A DNA stretch of 64,000 nt from Rhabdophis nuchalis (Eukaryota > Chordata > Lepidosauria > Squamata > Natricidae). Below, one piece after another: positions 1 through 13,825 of the stretch. The stretch covers positions 248,687,919 through 248,751,918 of the forward strand of contig CM077643.1 of the NCBI GenBank assembly GCA_039707465.1, in the 5' to 3' direction. Under the pieces are notes generated by a model that searched no databases, had not been told where the DNA came from, and was given only the letters and a program-made list of their open reading frames with translations. Positions within the stretch are counted from its first letter, which is position 1, and each line of letters opens with the position of its first letter. The position numbers and the translations under genes are program-made.

Positions 1-2632
1 TTTTTAAAAGTATAGCATCAATTTCCAAATTACAATCTGCATCACACTTAAACCTCGGTTTTCTCCAGTTTATTATAATACTGCATTGTGACAAACAGGG
101 AATGAATGCCTTGGGTTTACTTATACCTGGTACCAATGAATCATTTAATGAATTATCACACAACAATCTGCAATAGGCCCACAAAAAGCACTTTTACAGT
201 ACAATGAATGCAAAGGGGAATTGTGTTGATTTGGCTGCTTGCTTGTGCAATATTTTATTTCATCCTTGATGCTATTATTAGGCTAAATAGATTATTTTGT
301 GCCAACAAATCCACGTTGCTTCTTGATGATGACATAGATATTTTCCAGGAGAATTTGATCAGAAGATATCCGGAAGACATCCAGCACTTCAGTGTTTTCA
401 TTGTCAGTTCTAAAGCTGATTGCTATATTTGTTGCCATTAGTTTGGTCTAGATTAGAATTACTAAAATTTCCATATTCTTTGCAGTTTCAGCTATCAGAT
501 ATATGTCCTTTTTTGGTTATATTAGAGTAGATGAAGCAAATCAGGATAATGGACAGTTTTGAATTAAAAAATGTATTTCCCTGACTTTCTTTGCTTGCAA
601 TTTTTAGGAATATTCTGGATAGTCTGGCCTAGGAAATAATGAAGAAATAAGCACACTGCTCAAAAAGTATGCAGGTTTACCTAAGAGTTAAGAATTATTA
701 ATAACTGATAAGCAGTAGCATCCATGTGCAACTTCATAACTGCATCTATCTCTTGCAAGTAAATTTGAAGCAAAAGACAAAGATATATAGAATATGACTT
801 TAAACAAAACTGCTTCTTTGAAAACTTTGGAACCTAGAGTTTTATCTGATCAGGATATGGGCCAGGTGTTTTCCTGAGCTTGTGATCATGAAGATAAGGT
901 TTTGAGTGAATTTTTATGTTCTATCATTATAGTCCTGATCCATGACTTATAGAAACAGCTTTGAGCTAATTAGTGAGTGGTGTGTGCGTCTTCTCTACCA
1001 ATGCTTGCAATCTTTTCCCATATTTCAGAGACGTTATAATGTTTTGTAATAGATTACACTTCATTTTGTTTCAGCTTTGGATAATATTGATATATACAAC
1101 AGCAAGCCAACTTGTTTTTTTCTTTCAATGTAGATCAAAAACCTATGCAAGAGTTAGAGAAGCTTTAGGAAAGAAATTCATCTTTGCATTGTATAAAGAA
1201 AATTTTTGCTAGAACCTAGACTCTTGATCTACTTTTTGTGGCCAGTTCTTCAATGATACTTATTATTGCGCAGATAGCCACTAGAGGGCATAATTATTAC
1301 CTTGGAGTCTTGCAGTAATAAAAAAAAGAAATTGAAATAACAAAATTAATTATTATTAAATGAGGCTGACATATGTCAAACAAAGCAAGCAAGCTGTTCC
1401 ATGCCAGTGCGTACATATGTCCGGAATTAAAGCAATGCCTTGGGATCTAAACAGGAAAACTCTGGGACCGATCACAAAACCCACGCTCATTTCTTAGTAA
1501 TGAAGTAATCCCATTCAACAAAATCCTGAGGACTCTACATTTTAACACTTTATATTTACAGAGGTATGTGCAGAAGGTTGACTGGACAGTGCTTGAGGGA
1601 AGCAGAAAAAAATGCTCAAATGGCATGCAGCAGGTAGAAACTTACTATTTATATATTAAGTACTATTTACTACTTACTGATCTATTTCCCATCTTGTCTG
1701 TCTCTTAATAAAGTTATTTTTTTTATTGTTTGCAAACTAAGCTAGAAATTAGCAGCCCAAATATACTAATTGCTAACTTTACTTCATTACTGGATGCGTC
1801 TGAATGATTCAAATGAAAAAGTAGCCAAGCCACCTAATGTCCATTGTGAAGGACAATTACTTAACTGCAAAGGAGAGGATGAACATGTCATATGTTTCCA
1901 AATAAGTCCATAATGGCTGATAGAACTGGCAATAAATCTTCTGACAAATTATATTATTATGAGAGAGCAAGGTAACCTTCAAAACTTCAGCAACTGTTTC
2001 AAGATATATGGTTTGCTGTTCATTTTATAAGCTAGAGTAGCCTTTAGCAATGTATGTGGCTGAACTACAAAAATTCAGAACCTTTGTCAAAATTCTTATT
2101 AACAAGAGAGAAACAGGCAGAAAGAAAGGAAGGAAGGGAAAGAAGCACTATAAAAAAACCACAAATTATGAAGCCAGTAGATTTCAGATGGGAGCATTCC
2201 CAGACATGTTAAAGGTTGTATGCTTTGTCCTTAGGCACCATTCTCATGAACAACGTGAAGTGGCACACATAGTTAGCCTTCCTTATTTTTCCTTTGAACT
2301 CTGTGTGTTTGGTTAGGCCGACAGGGAATGATTGGCTAAGATGCCATGCAAGCTTCATGGCTAAGTGAAGATCTGAACCAGTCTGCCCTCTGACCTATTT
2401 TTAATATAGATAATATTCATAATTCATTATACGTCATTCAGGAGATGTCATGTTTTTGTCCATTTTTAAATTTTATTTTAGTAAAAGTAATCTGTAGCAG
2501 CAATCTCCAAAGGTATGGGATTTTTATAGCATCTGCCATGAAAGCAGAACTGAGGAGCTCTACTTCTCTTATAGAGATTTGAAACTTGGCTTCTTTCAAT
2601 CCTCCCATCTGAAGGTCAGGAACCCAGGGAGA

Positions 2633-2635
<3 letters not shown>
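1..2635. other. No gene recognised; AT-rich unique-looking DNA
   Basis: No reading frame above about 90 codons and no recognisable domain occur here. I see no clear transposon termini. A CTCF-like motif lies inside (listed separately). The stretch is probably intergenic or intronic. Confidence 0.6.
1277..1290 (+). promoter_or_regulatory. CTCF-like motif
   Basis: GCCACTAGAGGGCA matches the core of the vertebrate CTCF consensus (CCA, C/T-AG, GGC). It sits in otherwise AT-rich DNA. This is a sequence match only; such matches occur by chance and no occupancy is implied. Confidence 0.3.

Positions 2636-2679
<44 letters not shown>
2636..2679. repeat. (GT)n microsatellite
   Basis: About 22 uninterrupted GT units can be read directly. 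Confidence 0.97.
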
Positions 2680-2682
<3 letters not shown>

Positions 2683-2857
2683 CATTGTCCCATTCTCTAC
2701 CTTGTTTGAAGTTTTCCTTGTTTTTTACGAAACAAAGAAAGCTCGGAGGAGTTGCAACAATTGACTTAAAATCACTCAGTAAGCTTCATAATTGAATAGA
2801 ATTTTAACTCCCGCTCTGTCCATGTTGTATACTTCAACTATTATGGTGCATTGGCAT

Positions 2858-3095
2858 CAGAATACCAGCACCTGGTATTCCACAGGTTCTGACTATTTCT
2901 GGGGAACTGGTAGCAGAAATTTTGAGTAATTCAGAGAAATGGTAAATACCACCTCTGACTGGCCCCGCCCCCATCTATTCTCTGACTCCTGAGTCCCAAC
3001 TGAGGGAATGGGGATTTTGCAGTATCCTTCCCATGCCACACCCACCAAGCCCCACCCATAGAACTGATAGTAAAAAAATTTGAAACCCATCACTG
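2858..3095 (-). mobile_element. Short non-autonomous hAT-type element, family A (TSD attggcat)
   Basis: This 238-bp element is flanked by perfect 8-bp direct repeats attggcat (2850-2857 and 3096-3103), the size hAT transposases produce. The right end is the reverse complement of the family terminus CAGTGGTGGGATTCA. It carries the family body with GGGGATTTTGCAGTATCCTT and ends with an A-run before CCCATCACTG. It has no coding capacity. About ten relatives occur elsewhere in the window. Confidence 0.85.
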
Positions 3096-3103
3096 ATTGG
3101 CAT

Positions 3104-3446
3104 TATAAAGGGGTATGGCAATAGGAATAGTCCAGGGTTGACTCCAAACCAAGATGAATTAAGATCAGATATCAAATATGAAAAAAGTTCTGGCCATACC
3201 CCTAGCAATTTTCCCCTGTGGCTAAACAGCCAGGACCATTTCCAAAAGCATGTCTTGGACTTCTGAAGAATTCCCTTATAGCATAGGACAGAATTATATC
3301 TTTTGTGTACCCTTTTCTGAGCTCTAACTTCAGTCTAATGACAGATACATTGAAGGGCAGTTTTTCATCAGCAATTTTGAAATAAGGTTCAACAGAGAAA
3401 GATGCCATTGGGGTCAGGTAGCAAATTGGCATGATACTATATATTA
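3104..3446. other. No gene recognised
   Basis: Between a hAT element and a SINE. There are no domain matches and no obvious repeat termini. Confidence 0.5.
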
Positions 3447-3690
3447 TATATTTTATTGATTCATTTATTTGCCTTTTTATTTTTTACAAATAACTCAAGA
3501 CAGGGAACATATCTAATACATCTTCCTCCTCCTATTTATCCACAGCAATATCCCTGCAAAGTAGTTTGGGCTGAAAAAGAGTGACTGGCCCAGGGTCATC
3601 CAGCTAGCTTTCATGGCTAAGGCAGAACCCAGATAATCTGTTTTCTAGCCTTAACCATTCGGCCAAACTGACTCTGTATGACATGACAGG
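3447..3690 (-). mobile_element. tRNA-derived SINE, old copy
   Basis: On the minus strand it reads a tRNA-like head (GTTTGGCCGAATGGTTAAGGC, A-box region), then a body with 'TGACCCTGGGCCAGTCACT' and 'CAGCCCAAACT', then an A/T-rich tail near 3447-3490. The order head, body, A-rich tail fits common squamate tRNA-SINEs. The copy is diverged. The family name is not assigned. Confidence 0.6.
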
Positions 3691-3699
3691 ATAATACAT

Positions 3700-6600
3700 T
3701 TTTAAAAATAGATACATGCCCACTAGCAGTTCCTGATGCTGTTCTGTGCCCTGCAATAAAAAAGGCCTAATTTTGTGATTGAGTGAGAATTTCTTTGGCA
3801 TTCACTTGTGTTGTGTATTACTTACTGATTCTTAAAAAGTGGTTTCTTGTCTCCTTAGGCAAAAATCATAACATTGTATTGACCCATAATGTAGACTGAT
3901 TCTTTAATGTTTCCGTAGCAGACCGGCTGAATTTAAGAATTATGTGGCGACTCTCACTGTAGAATCATTAGTATGGTTATCATGCATCTTCCTCTCCTAT
4001 GTACTATCCTACTCTTACTCCTGGCAAAAAGACTGTACTTTATTTCAGATACTCCGTTGCTGCAATACCAAGAGAGAAATAGCCATCATTCCTGGATATT
4101 ATCTTCTTGGATCAGGAATTGACAATCTCATCTCTCTCAGGAAATAGAGTCAATATGTGTTTATAGTCTGTTGTGCATTGGAATGATGATCCACTCCTAT
4201 TGTGCAATAAGGTTTTATTGGAACAAACTATCCCCCAAAGTATAGTAATATTTTATTTAATAATTAAATAAAGGCTCTGAACTATTTTTAAAATACTATC
4301 TGAATCTATGATTCCAATACTCCCCCCTCCCCGAACAATAAGATGTTTTTTTAACAAGTGATCATTATTTTAGTAACCATGGATTTTTGGTGGTGTTACT
4401 TGTAATTCAAAACAAAATCCATGTTGACAACAACAAAAAGAGAACATTGAAACTTTATTTACATTCAAAATCAAATCAGAGCCATACCCCGAAGCTCTGA
4501 AAAGTTTGGGAAAAACTTTGTTGTTGTTGTTGTTGTTATTATGCTTCCACTCTCCCCTTAAGTCTGGCACTATAATTTCACAAAGAAATGTTCCTGGCTT
4601 AGATCCTGAAAGTCAAAAACCCAGAAGGAATCTCCATACCTGTTTTTAGAAAGATGTCAGCCCATTTAAAAGCTCTGAAGGACTCAATGTACTAGCACAT
4701 CAAACATGGCATATTTTAAAAGCAGTTTTCTGAGCACAAGCAATCTGTACGATTAGGACTACACAACTCATGAGTAAAGGGCCACATTGTTAAATAAAAG
4801 ATAATTGTGGATCACAAACATAGTTGGTGTGATGATCGATTGTGTGGTGCAGGTTGGAGGAGTTCAGCAGCATGTTTTCTGGGGTGGTAGCCGATCCTTC
4901 CTGGTAGATGACGCTTTTGGTGTCAGTGGATTTACTGAAGGTTTTTTTAAAAAAAATGCTTGTGGGTCACACAAGGCTACTTGGTGAGCCTCAGGTGACT
5001 TTTGTTGTGCAAGCCTGTGATAGACCATAATTATATTATCCAGTAAAACGTAGTTATTCATCCAGTAAAATGTAGTTATTCAGCTGCTGTCAAGCTGATC
5101 TTGATGCTGGATTTTGTCAGATAGCAAGATGTCCTACAAACTAAGATTCCCCCCTCTTTACCATGCTATGATTTATTTCCCCTCATAAAGCTACATAAAA
5201 TGAAATTTAAAAAACAGACTTTCAAAATATTTTGTGTAGTCTCAGTGGTATTTCAGGAATTAATAAGCAGATCTCTGGAATAACTTTGCACACCACAGAT
5301 TTCTGCTTTGCTGGTGACCTCTGTTATGTTCCAACGATTCAGATTTATTTAAACAAATGTTGCACCTGTATAGCTAGCAACTTTTAGTGCCCAAGGTAAT
5401 GGGGTTGCCCCAAAGGAAGCAGGCCTTATAAATCACTTGAATGTGCATGCTGTGGCAACCAGCAGATGAGGGGACCTAGCATATTTAATTTTACTTAAAA
5501 TGAAATAGTATTGCCCACCCACATGAAGAGCAGTAAAAACAGCCCAGCTTTAAACTGCATTAAAAGTTCAAAGTAAATGATTTTGGGCACAGGCCAGAAC
5601 CAGCCAAGTGCCTTGAAACCTTGAATTTAAGACAAATATAAGAGTGTGCTCAGATCTTCTAAAATTAGTGAGACTTACAAGTAATTAGATAAAACTAGAT
5701 TGTGTCCATTAGATATAAAGGAAAGAATTCTATTTTAATGGTAAAGCATATAATTTGTGTACCACAGATTCAAACTCCATAGTTTCTAGGTGGGACTGAG
5801 AAAGGCAGTACAATATTGAAAGAGATGGACCTGATTATGTATTTTGTTTGCTTGGGAACTTTCCCCAGTAACATTTTCTGGATCTTCTCTGTGGAGTTTG
5901 TAAATGCATTTCTGCATAATAGGTAAATCACTGTAAATAATCCAGAATAGACCATAGTAAATAAAGAAGGGATGCAGTTTGGGGTATAATTTTTAATAGC
6001 ATAGAAAACTGTCACTTTCTATTAAAAAATCACATGTACAGTTTTATGCATATGTTTTTAGAAATAAATGTAGATTCCAATGGGACATATGAAAAAAAAC
6101 AAATGAATATACGAGTGGACCTTTAATCATTGGATATTTGATTGCACTTATCACAATTGGAGAACTTGTGTGGTAAAGGGGTTAAGGTGTTTGATTAGAA
6201 CAAAGTTAAACCAAGATTAAAAGTCATAGGAGCTTGTTGGATACTTTCAACACACTATCTCACAAGGTTGTTCTGTGAGGGAAAGTGGTGCTCTTTGAGC
6301 TCTTGGAGGTAAAATGGAATATAAATCTATTAACCGATGTTTTATGCAGGTGCTGATTTACATGCTTAGGTAGTCTGTAATCCAGTTTCTTGTCATTTAG
6401 GAGGCATTCACTTACCAATTATGGTCAAGATTTATTCTGAGTTAAACAGAATCTCTTGCCCAGAGCCGGGACACTCTTACATTCTCAAACACAGTAAATA
6501 AGGTTAAGGACAAGAAATTCTTCTAATAAAAGGTAGGGCTCAAAATTAAGGAACCATTTAAAATGAAATTTATGTGGTAGAAGATGGATGAGACTAAAAA

Positions 6601-9600
6601 AAAAACATAAATATTAAATCAGGGGGAAAAACCAAGCATAATACAAGTTATGTCAACAATACTACTTATACTCAATTCTAGAGTTATTTTTTTTAAAATA
6701 GTTCTACTATGCTTATATGTATAGAGAACATACAGAATTAGACATCCCTGAAGGAATATTATGGTGAAGATCAGCAGATTCTGCCCCTTTATTTTTTTCT
6801 GGAGAAAGAAGAGATCATGAGATCACCCATATGTACTTTGGACAGCTGCTCCTCATGAGTAGACTGCACAAACCAAGATTTTTAGAGTTGGTTGATGAGT
6901 CAAGAAGATGGGAGTCAAGTAATTCCAACTACCAGTAAGTTTACAGTTGTATGCTTTTAAGCTATTACACTAGCCTATACTGACAAAGATTGGCAATGCC
7001 TCATTTCTTAATACATTTTGGAACTTTTCACTGCTTTTTAAATACTAAGAACCTTTGGACTAGCAAGTTTTATAACATTCATGGAGTGATTTTGTTTCAA
7101 TCCTTAGTCAAAGAAGTTTTAAGTATGAGTTTAAGGATATAGAAATGTCTTCTCAGGGGAATAGATGGTAAAAGTGTGATTAGACTGTTTCTTTCAGAAA
7201 TTTATCAGTGGATAAAGGCTTTAGATAAATTTGAACTAAATTGTAAGAATCCTTCTTGTGGAAAACAGCTGTTATTTTGAATTTGGAAAAGAACATGATA
7301 GGATGAGACTTAAAGATTGATCACTAGAGGAATCCAGGAGGAACTAAAGATTACAATTAAAGGAAAAGAACTGTTAAATCTGACTTGCTAATACAGGATA
7401 GAGCAAAACATTTTAACACTGGATGTATTGAAGGTCATTTGTGAACAATAGGCCTGGAAGTTAATTTTATGAGTGTCTGCCACTATAGATAGATTGTGTA
7501 AATAATGTAATAAAAGAGGAATAAGTTTTTCCAGACAACATTGAAAATGATTTGAATTTGGATTTAAAAATGACTTAAAACCATTTAAAAAATGGTCTGT
7601 ATTTGGATTTGGTATATTGTTTATGCAAATAAAACTATCAGATGTCTCATTAATAAAAAGGAATATACAGAAAAATGACTTGGATAACTTTCTTATATTG
7701 GATTTACAAAATAGATCTGTTAAACTTTAAGGAATTTGTGAGACAGGACAAAGAATAACAGAAAAGAAATCAAGTTCTAGGACATTATTTAGAGGGATTA
7801 AAGATCAAGATAGTTAAACATGAAGGAAAGGAATATAAAATTAGTTTATTTGATCAAGATTAAAATAGATAAGTTGTGACCTCTGGTAACCTTTAATGGA
7901 TTTGTGTTGACCAAGATTGAATGGTGAGGCTTTACAGTTTTTGTTTATAGATATGAGATAAAAAGTGGGAAGAAGAGATTATTTGTTGCATTTTAAGAGA
8001 AATGGATAAGTTTCTAAAATGTTTTATATTTATTGTGATGAAGGGGGAAGTTACTTCTTTACTTTAATTTTTCTTTATTCTTATTTTTTCTTTTCTGCAT
8101 TATTTTTTCTTTTTATCCTTTTCTTTTTTTGTAACATTTAATAAGCATCATATAGTATACTATGCATGTTTATGAATGTGAAAGAGTAACAATAATATGT
8201 TTCAAATAGTAATAAGTATTTTAATAATAATAAGTTTTAAATCCACCACCCTGACTTCTTAAGTAGGCTAAGTGATTTGATTTACATCTTCTTTCTCTTC
8301 CTCCTGATCCTCCTGAAGAGGAACAGTCTCCCTCTTAATAGATACCACCTCAAATCCAGATCATTTTCTTACATACACAGATAACATGTATTAACCTCTG
8401 GCATTTTTTCCCAGTCTTTCTTTTTTCCAATCTTACATTTGGAAGAGGAGGAGACGGCATAACCAGCCATGAGTCTCTGGTAACCAGTGTGTTTGCTGAT
8501 GGATGTTTGCTTTGTTATTCATTCTATTTTCATGTATGCATTCACAAATTTTATTGCCACTTATAAAAAAAACATGTAAACTGGTGCCGAGTATCAGTCT
8601 TTGAAAATGTCTGTATCCAATGCAAGCTGCAAAAGTTATTTTTTTTTTCTTTATCATTTCCAACTAGAACTTTCTGAGCATACTATGTACTGAAAAGCAT
8701 TCTGTTTGGCTTATTCCTTTTCCTCAACGCTCTTCTTCTTTTCACTAAGGAATCATATTTTTGACTGATTGCACTACCACAATTCTGTTTTTATTTCTGG
8801 CATTCCATCTTATTCCATTGTTTATTCCCCAAACACCCATTGACTGACCCACCTGTTATATACCAAAAGAATCAAGGCTGATGAAGACCAGTTCCATAAA
8901 GCTTCTCAAAAGAGGCAAATTACAGGGCCATTATGAGGCTGTGGGGTGAAAATCCTTAAGTAAACACTGGGTGTAAGTCAAGAGGAACAAGACTCCTAAA
9001 GTTAGCAAGTTTTTTTTACTTTAGGTAATGGATAACCCGACGTGTGACTCTAGAGTGTTACTCTTATGAACTAATAATGGGGAGGAAGCAAAGATCATAT
9101 TTGGATTTTAGTACAGCCAAGAGTGAGGGCATGGGTATTATTAAAGGAGTACAAACAGAAAGGGCAGGCTCGATCTAGAAGTTATGCCTAAGGATTTAAA
9201 TTCAGTTTCCTGTAGAAGTATGGAGTATCTGCCAAGAGAGAAATTGGTTTCCAGGGCAACAAGTGAAAAGAATAATCATATATCCCTGAGAGTAAAAAGT
9301 ATGTAACAATAGTTGATATTCTTCAGTATGCCTTTGTGCAGATATCCAAGGTATTTGTATTGGAATCTGTGGCCCCAATGATACATATACAGAAATTATA
9401 GATCTAAGAGATCTGAGATCTAAGCCCCAGATTTTGGAGTGAATATTAATAATTAAACTAGTGACAAGAGACTAGGTTTGTAGGGAAGAAATAATAGTAG
9501 GGAGCCATTTTTGGCCTTTCTAATAAAAAGGATTTATATATAGTTATTGGATTTACCTAACATGCTAGAGATACTATAAACTTTTATTAGTGGAGGGCCA

Positions 9601-9990
9601 CATTGTCACAAGCAGATAGGTGTCTGGATCCTGCAGGCCTACTATGGGTGGATCTTAAATAAGCACTGCTTGGGGCCACAGTCAGAATTAGTGTAGCCAA
9701 TCCTTCCCTTTTTTTTTTGTTCTCTCTTCCCTCCAGACTGTCTTCCTTAGCAGGTATGGAAGTCAGAAGTCAGAACCAATCATTTGCAATGCACCTTGAG
9801 AATGTAGTGAAGCGCTGCACACCGTTGTGCAACAAATCACATGTGATCCTAGGGCTCCAAGGCATACTTATGCTCTAGTATGTCTCCCTAGCCCATCAAA
9901 AGTAAGTATTGCTCATGAATAATTTGAGATGATCGATTGACGTCATATAGATCCAATACCTATAAAGTCTGTTATGTTTGAGTTTATTAT
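3700..9990. other. Long stretch without recognised gene
   Basis: No reading frame here shows a domain I recognise. A (GTT)n run lies at 4518-4540 and a SINE tail fragment at 6235-6330. From about 6550 to 8040 the plus strand is strikingly purine- and A-rich, followed by a T-rich block (8045-8140); this could be a decayed LINE, but I cannot show coding sequence in it. The rest is unassigned. Confidence 0.5.
6235..6330 (+). mobile_element. SINE 3' fragment
   Basis: It contains 'CTCACAAGGTTGTTCTGTGAGG' followed by an A-rich end with 'AAATGGAATATAAATCTA', which resembles the 3' half of tRNA-derived SINEs of amniotes. The head is missing. Confidence 0.4.
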
Positions 9991-9998
9991 ATTGGTAC

Positions 9999-10032
9999 GT
10001 CTGTCTGTCTGACTGTCTGACTGTCTGTCTAT
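9999..10032. repeat. (GTCT)n microsatellite, imperfect
   Basis: GTCT/GACT tetranucleotide units are visible directly. Confidence 0.9.
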
Positions 10033-12700
10033 CATCATTATCATCTTTGTTCAGTTGCTTTTCCAAAACTGTTAATAATTGACAGAAAATTATATAAACA
10101 AATAGATAATTTGATATTCAATTACTGTCCAGATTCAAAACTCTCTCGCTTCAGAAGCAGATCTAAGATGGGTGTCTCCAGGCCATTATCTGAAGAAAAA
10201 TGAAGCTAATTAAGAGCGGGTTCTATTAATTTCAAACCCTTCCCCAATCTGGAATCCAGATTTCTTCTGCACATTTACAAACTGACATCAAGCAAAAGAT
10301 TGTGGGATCCTTTTGTTTCCAGCCAAACATAAAAAAGTTTCTTGAAGTGCTAGCTGGGAGTGAGGCTGTACTCCCCATGATTCAGATTTGGCAAATGGCT
10401 AAACATTTAGGTGCCAAAAAGACCAGATATTTCTGGCCAAGAAGAAGTTGTCAAACATATAGTCCTTTTTTTCTGGTTAATACCAGCTTTTTCCTTTGCA
10501 TCCCCCATTTCCCATTTGTTCTAAGAAGAAAATGTTAGAAGGATCTAAGCAAACAGAACCTAACAGGTATGGAGTCGTCTGCTATAATCATGGAAACGAA
10601 GTTTCTATTTGTGATATCTAATTATTTATTTTTCCTGTCGACTAAATGCTGACATTGGTTGAATGATGTTGTAGAGCTGCCCTGTCTCTCATGTGTGCTA
10701 TGGGTGTGTATGTGTTACAGTTGTTTGGCTCTGGAGCAAGCGGCATCTGTTAGCAATGTAGAAAAAATGTAAGCATAAAATATGTTTTTTCTCTCATAAC
10801 ACTTAAAAGTCTGGGCCACTAAAAGGTGAATATTTTCAACCAGACCTCTCCCAAATACTCTAATTTATAATCACCGAACAAGTGACTCCGTAAAAGAGAT
10901 ACAAAATTATGGTTGGAAACAGGGAAGTCCTAATGCTTGCCAGATGGTATTTCTGCACATTTATATGCTCAGAATTCACACCATTGACCCCTGTTACCTT
11001 TCTCTGCATCACACGATGGAAGGGTATAATACAATTATTTCACTGTTAAATAGACCAAGTGGATTTGAATGAATGTCTTGGACTTTTGATCTCAAGTTAT
11101 ACCTGGGATACTTACTGAAAATGTGGGTCAGAGGCAACATCTCTATAAAATAGTGGTAGAGAACCTATTTCCCTCCAGATGTTGCTCATCTTTTAGCAGT
11201 CCCAACCAATACAGTCCATAGGAAGGATCCTCAAAGTTGTACATATTAACCTCTGAAATTCTCTGGCACTAATATAGGGGGGTGGAGATGGGGAGCAAAT
11301 GTTAGGTTTGCTGAATCTATGCTACTTTTCACTGGGCAAAATCAGCTGCAAAAAAATTGCTCAAAAAAGATGTGGAATTGGAGATCAACATCTTATATGC
11401 ATATGCTTATTTGCCTTAAGTCTTTCTTAATTGCAAGAGGTGAATATAGAAGGGAGTAGGATTTTTAATATCTTTATTATTTAACTATTGAAATATTCGT
11501 TAATTGCTCAGAATGTTCTGCCATTATCTCACACTACTTCTTATACCTGATATAAAATACTACCGATAATAATATATATCGCAACAATTTAATACATTGG
11601 TACAAGCCATTCCTGTTAATATCCTTTATAATGGAAGTGCATAACTTGATACTCCAAGGTCGATGGCCCATGAAGGCATTTTGTGACGCCATTGGAGATC
11701 TTCAAAAGTTATTACTGAATTTTATTTTTAATGGCACAATAATGGGATACATACATGACTGGAGCACAATTCTACTGGCTACATTTCATTTTAATTACAT
11801 TTAGAGGAAACGAAATTTAGCTTTATCTCTGCCCGCTACTTTTCAGTGTACAGTTATAATTCAGAGAGCCAGTTTGGTCCAGTACTTAAGGAAGCAGGCT
11901 AGAAAGTGAGACACTGTGAGAAATTTCTCTCCTATTCTGCTAAGGAGATTTCAGATGCTGCAGAGCACATAAGAGAAGGATTAGACAATGGAATGAGAGA
12001 AAGGACCAGATGGCACTAATTTATATTCTGGTTTAGATCCCATGTTATAAATTATGCATTGTATATTACACTACCTTTCTGTTAAATTAGACTATTACTC
12101 CATTGTTCATGAAAAGAAAATATGAAGTTGGGCAGTTCAGTAAAATATATCATAAACCAGTTGAGTAGATAAACAAAGTATTAAATTAAAGGCTACAAGA
12201 TGTTAGAACACCTTCCCCCTGCTTTTACACTATCTTCCTTGCTTTGTGTTTTCAGGAAGTTTTGAAGCCTATGGAAGAAACAAGTCTAGTGTCACTGTGA
12301 TGAATTGAGGGTAATTTTAGGAAGGCCAAACTATTATTTTGGGCGAGGTTAATAAGAAATGGGGTGGGGTGGGGAAGCTTCAGTGGCATTATAGATCAAA
12401 GATTAGGTTTGGCCTCTTTCTATTTGTTCTTCTACCAATCTCTATCCCAAGCATCAAGCTGTGCAAAGGGCAGAACTATCTCAGGTGACACTTCTGGCAT
12501 TATGAGGGTTTTAAATTAAGCCCATTTACATGGTCCTAGCTGTACAAAAGGCCCTCTCTTCTATACATGCTTTAGTATCTAGTAAGTCCTATTGAATGTA
12601 TTACAAGACTTTTTTTCTGAGCACTGCATTGCTTGATTTCCTTTTGGTATCTTTATTTCAGAAAGAGAAATGGAATAGAATATGTATGTATGTACGTATG
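10033..12700. other. No gene recognised
   Basis: AT-rich DNA. The block 10140-10310 looks complex and non-repetitive and could be conserved noncoding sequence, but I have no alignment. A SINE head fragment lies at 11867-11925. Confidence 0.5.
11867..11925 (+). mobile_element. SINE head fragment (tRNA-like)
   Basis: 'GAGAGCCAGTTTGGTCCAGT' followed by 'TTAAGGAAGCAGGCTAGAAA' matches the tRNA-like head also seen at 26378-26483 (reverse strand). The body and tail are missing. Confidence 0.5.
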
Positions 12701-12709
12701 TACTGTATG

Positions 12710-12958
12710 CAGGAGTGGGTTCCAGCAGCCACTTCTGCCAGTTTGCTTATGGTTGCTCTGCGCGTACATGTGCGGTACTAAAAAAATGCTTCTGCGCATA
12801 TGCAGAAGCCAAAAACAAGATGGCAGTGCCTACAGTGCTGCCGGGAGAACCGGTTCAGGGCGTGGCAGGCTTGGGTTGCTGCTGGTTCCAGCGACCTAGG
12901 TCACCAAGTTACTACCGGTTCAGCCGAATTGGTCTGAACTGGTAGGAACCCAGCTCTG
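12710..12958 (+). mobile_element. Short hAT-type element, family B (TSD actgtatg)
   Basis: This 249-bp element begins CAGGAGTGGGTTCC and ends GGAACCCAGCTCTG (inverted termini). Perfect 8-bp duplications actgtatg lie at 12702-12709 and 12959-12966. The inside includes 'AACAAGATGGC' and 'CCGGTTCAG', shared with copies at 21788 and 38127. It is non-coding. Confidence 0.88.
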
Positions 12959-12966
12959 ACTGTATG

Positions 12967-13685
12967 TATGTATAAAAACACAATAAACTGCAGCTTTTGT
13001 AAAGATCATTCTCAACCAACAGGCCCAACTTACAGTGTTTTTTTTAATAAATGTAAGGGGCTTACTCCTTGATCTTTAATTTGAGAGATGGCTCCTAATT
13101 TGGTGCTGTGGTTGAAGGAGCCAAAACAGGAATAGGCAATAACCTTAGGAGTACTGATAAAATGAGACCCTGTATCAGAACCATTAGAGGCTCCTGCACT
13201 CTTGAGTTTTCCTTACATATTGTGAATATATTGGAGAATTATACGTGTATGTACCTGACAGTCTCCAGTGTATTTATATTCCTGGCATGTGGCTTATTGT
13301 GGCATGTTATGTTATTTGAGTATGTTGTAATGACATTGAGTAACTAGAGGTGGATGAAACAGTTCAGTCTAAATAAGAACCAGCCCAACCTTTGCCCACC
13401 CAAATGACCTCAACCTAGCCTTTCTTTTTTGCAGTCAGGATTGGTTCAGCGAGGTCAGCTGTTGAACTGTCAGCTGGTGGCCAGACAGGAGAGCAGACAA
13501 ACCCAATTAGGGTTTCCCCCCTACATCTAGTGGTTAAGTACACTCTGTATGTCTCTTCCACATTGCTGCATGCACTTGAGTTGTAGTGAACAGGTCAGTT
13601 ACTGCTCAGGCTCACGTGATGGTTTCTCATCAAATCTGTGTTGCTTCATCTTTTCAAATTTATTCTCTGACTTGGCTAACATATT
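12967..13685. other. No gene recognised
   Basis: Unassigned DNA between a hAT element and the L1 target duplication. No repeat termini or domain matches are seen. Confidence 0.5.
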
Positions 13686-13825
13686 GTAATGGCTATCTTG
13701 TTCTGTCTTTACTACTGGGCAAATGCAGCCATTTCTATTTCCAACTCTTGCTTCTAAATGACATATTTCTGCAGGAAACCGAGCTGCCTGTTTACACATC
13801 CATTTGTTGGCAAGCTGACCTGAAG
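13686..13825 (+). repeat. Left copy of 140-bp direct repeat flanking L1
   Basis: It is identical, base for base as far as I can read, to 15273-15412. It sits immediately 5' of the L1 insert, and its twin sits immediately 3' of the L1 poly(A). The simplest reading is a very long target site duplication. Confidence 0.95.
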
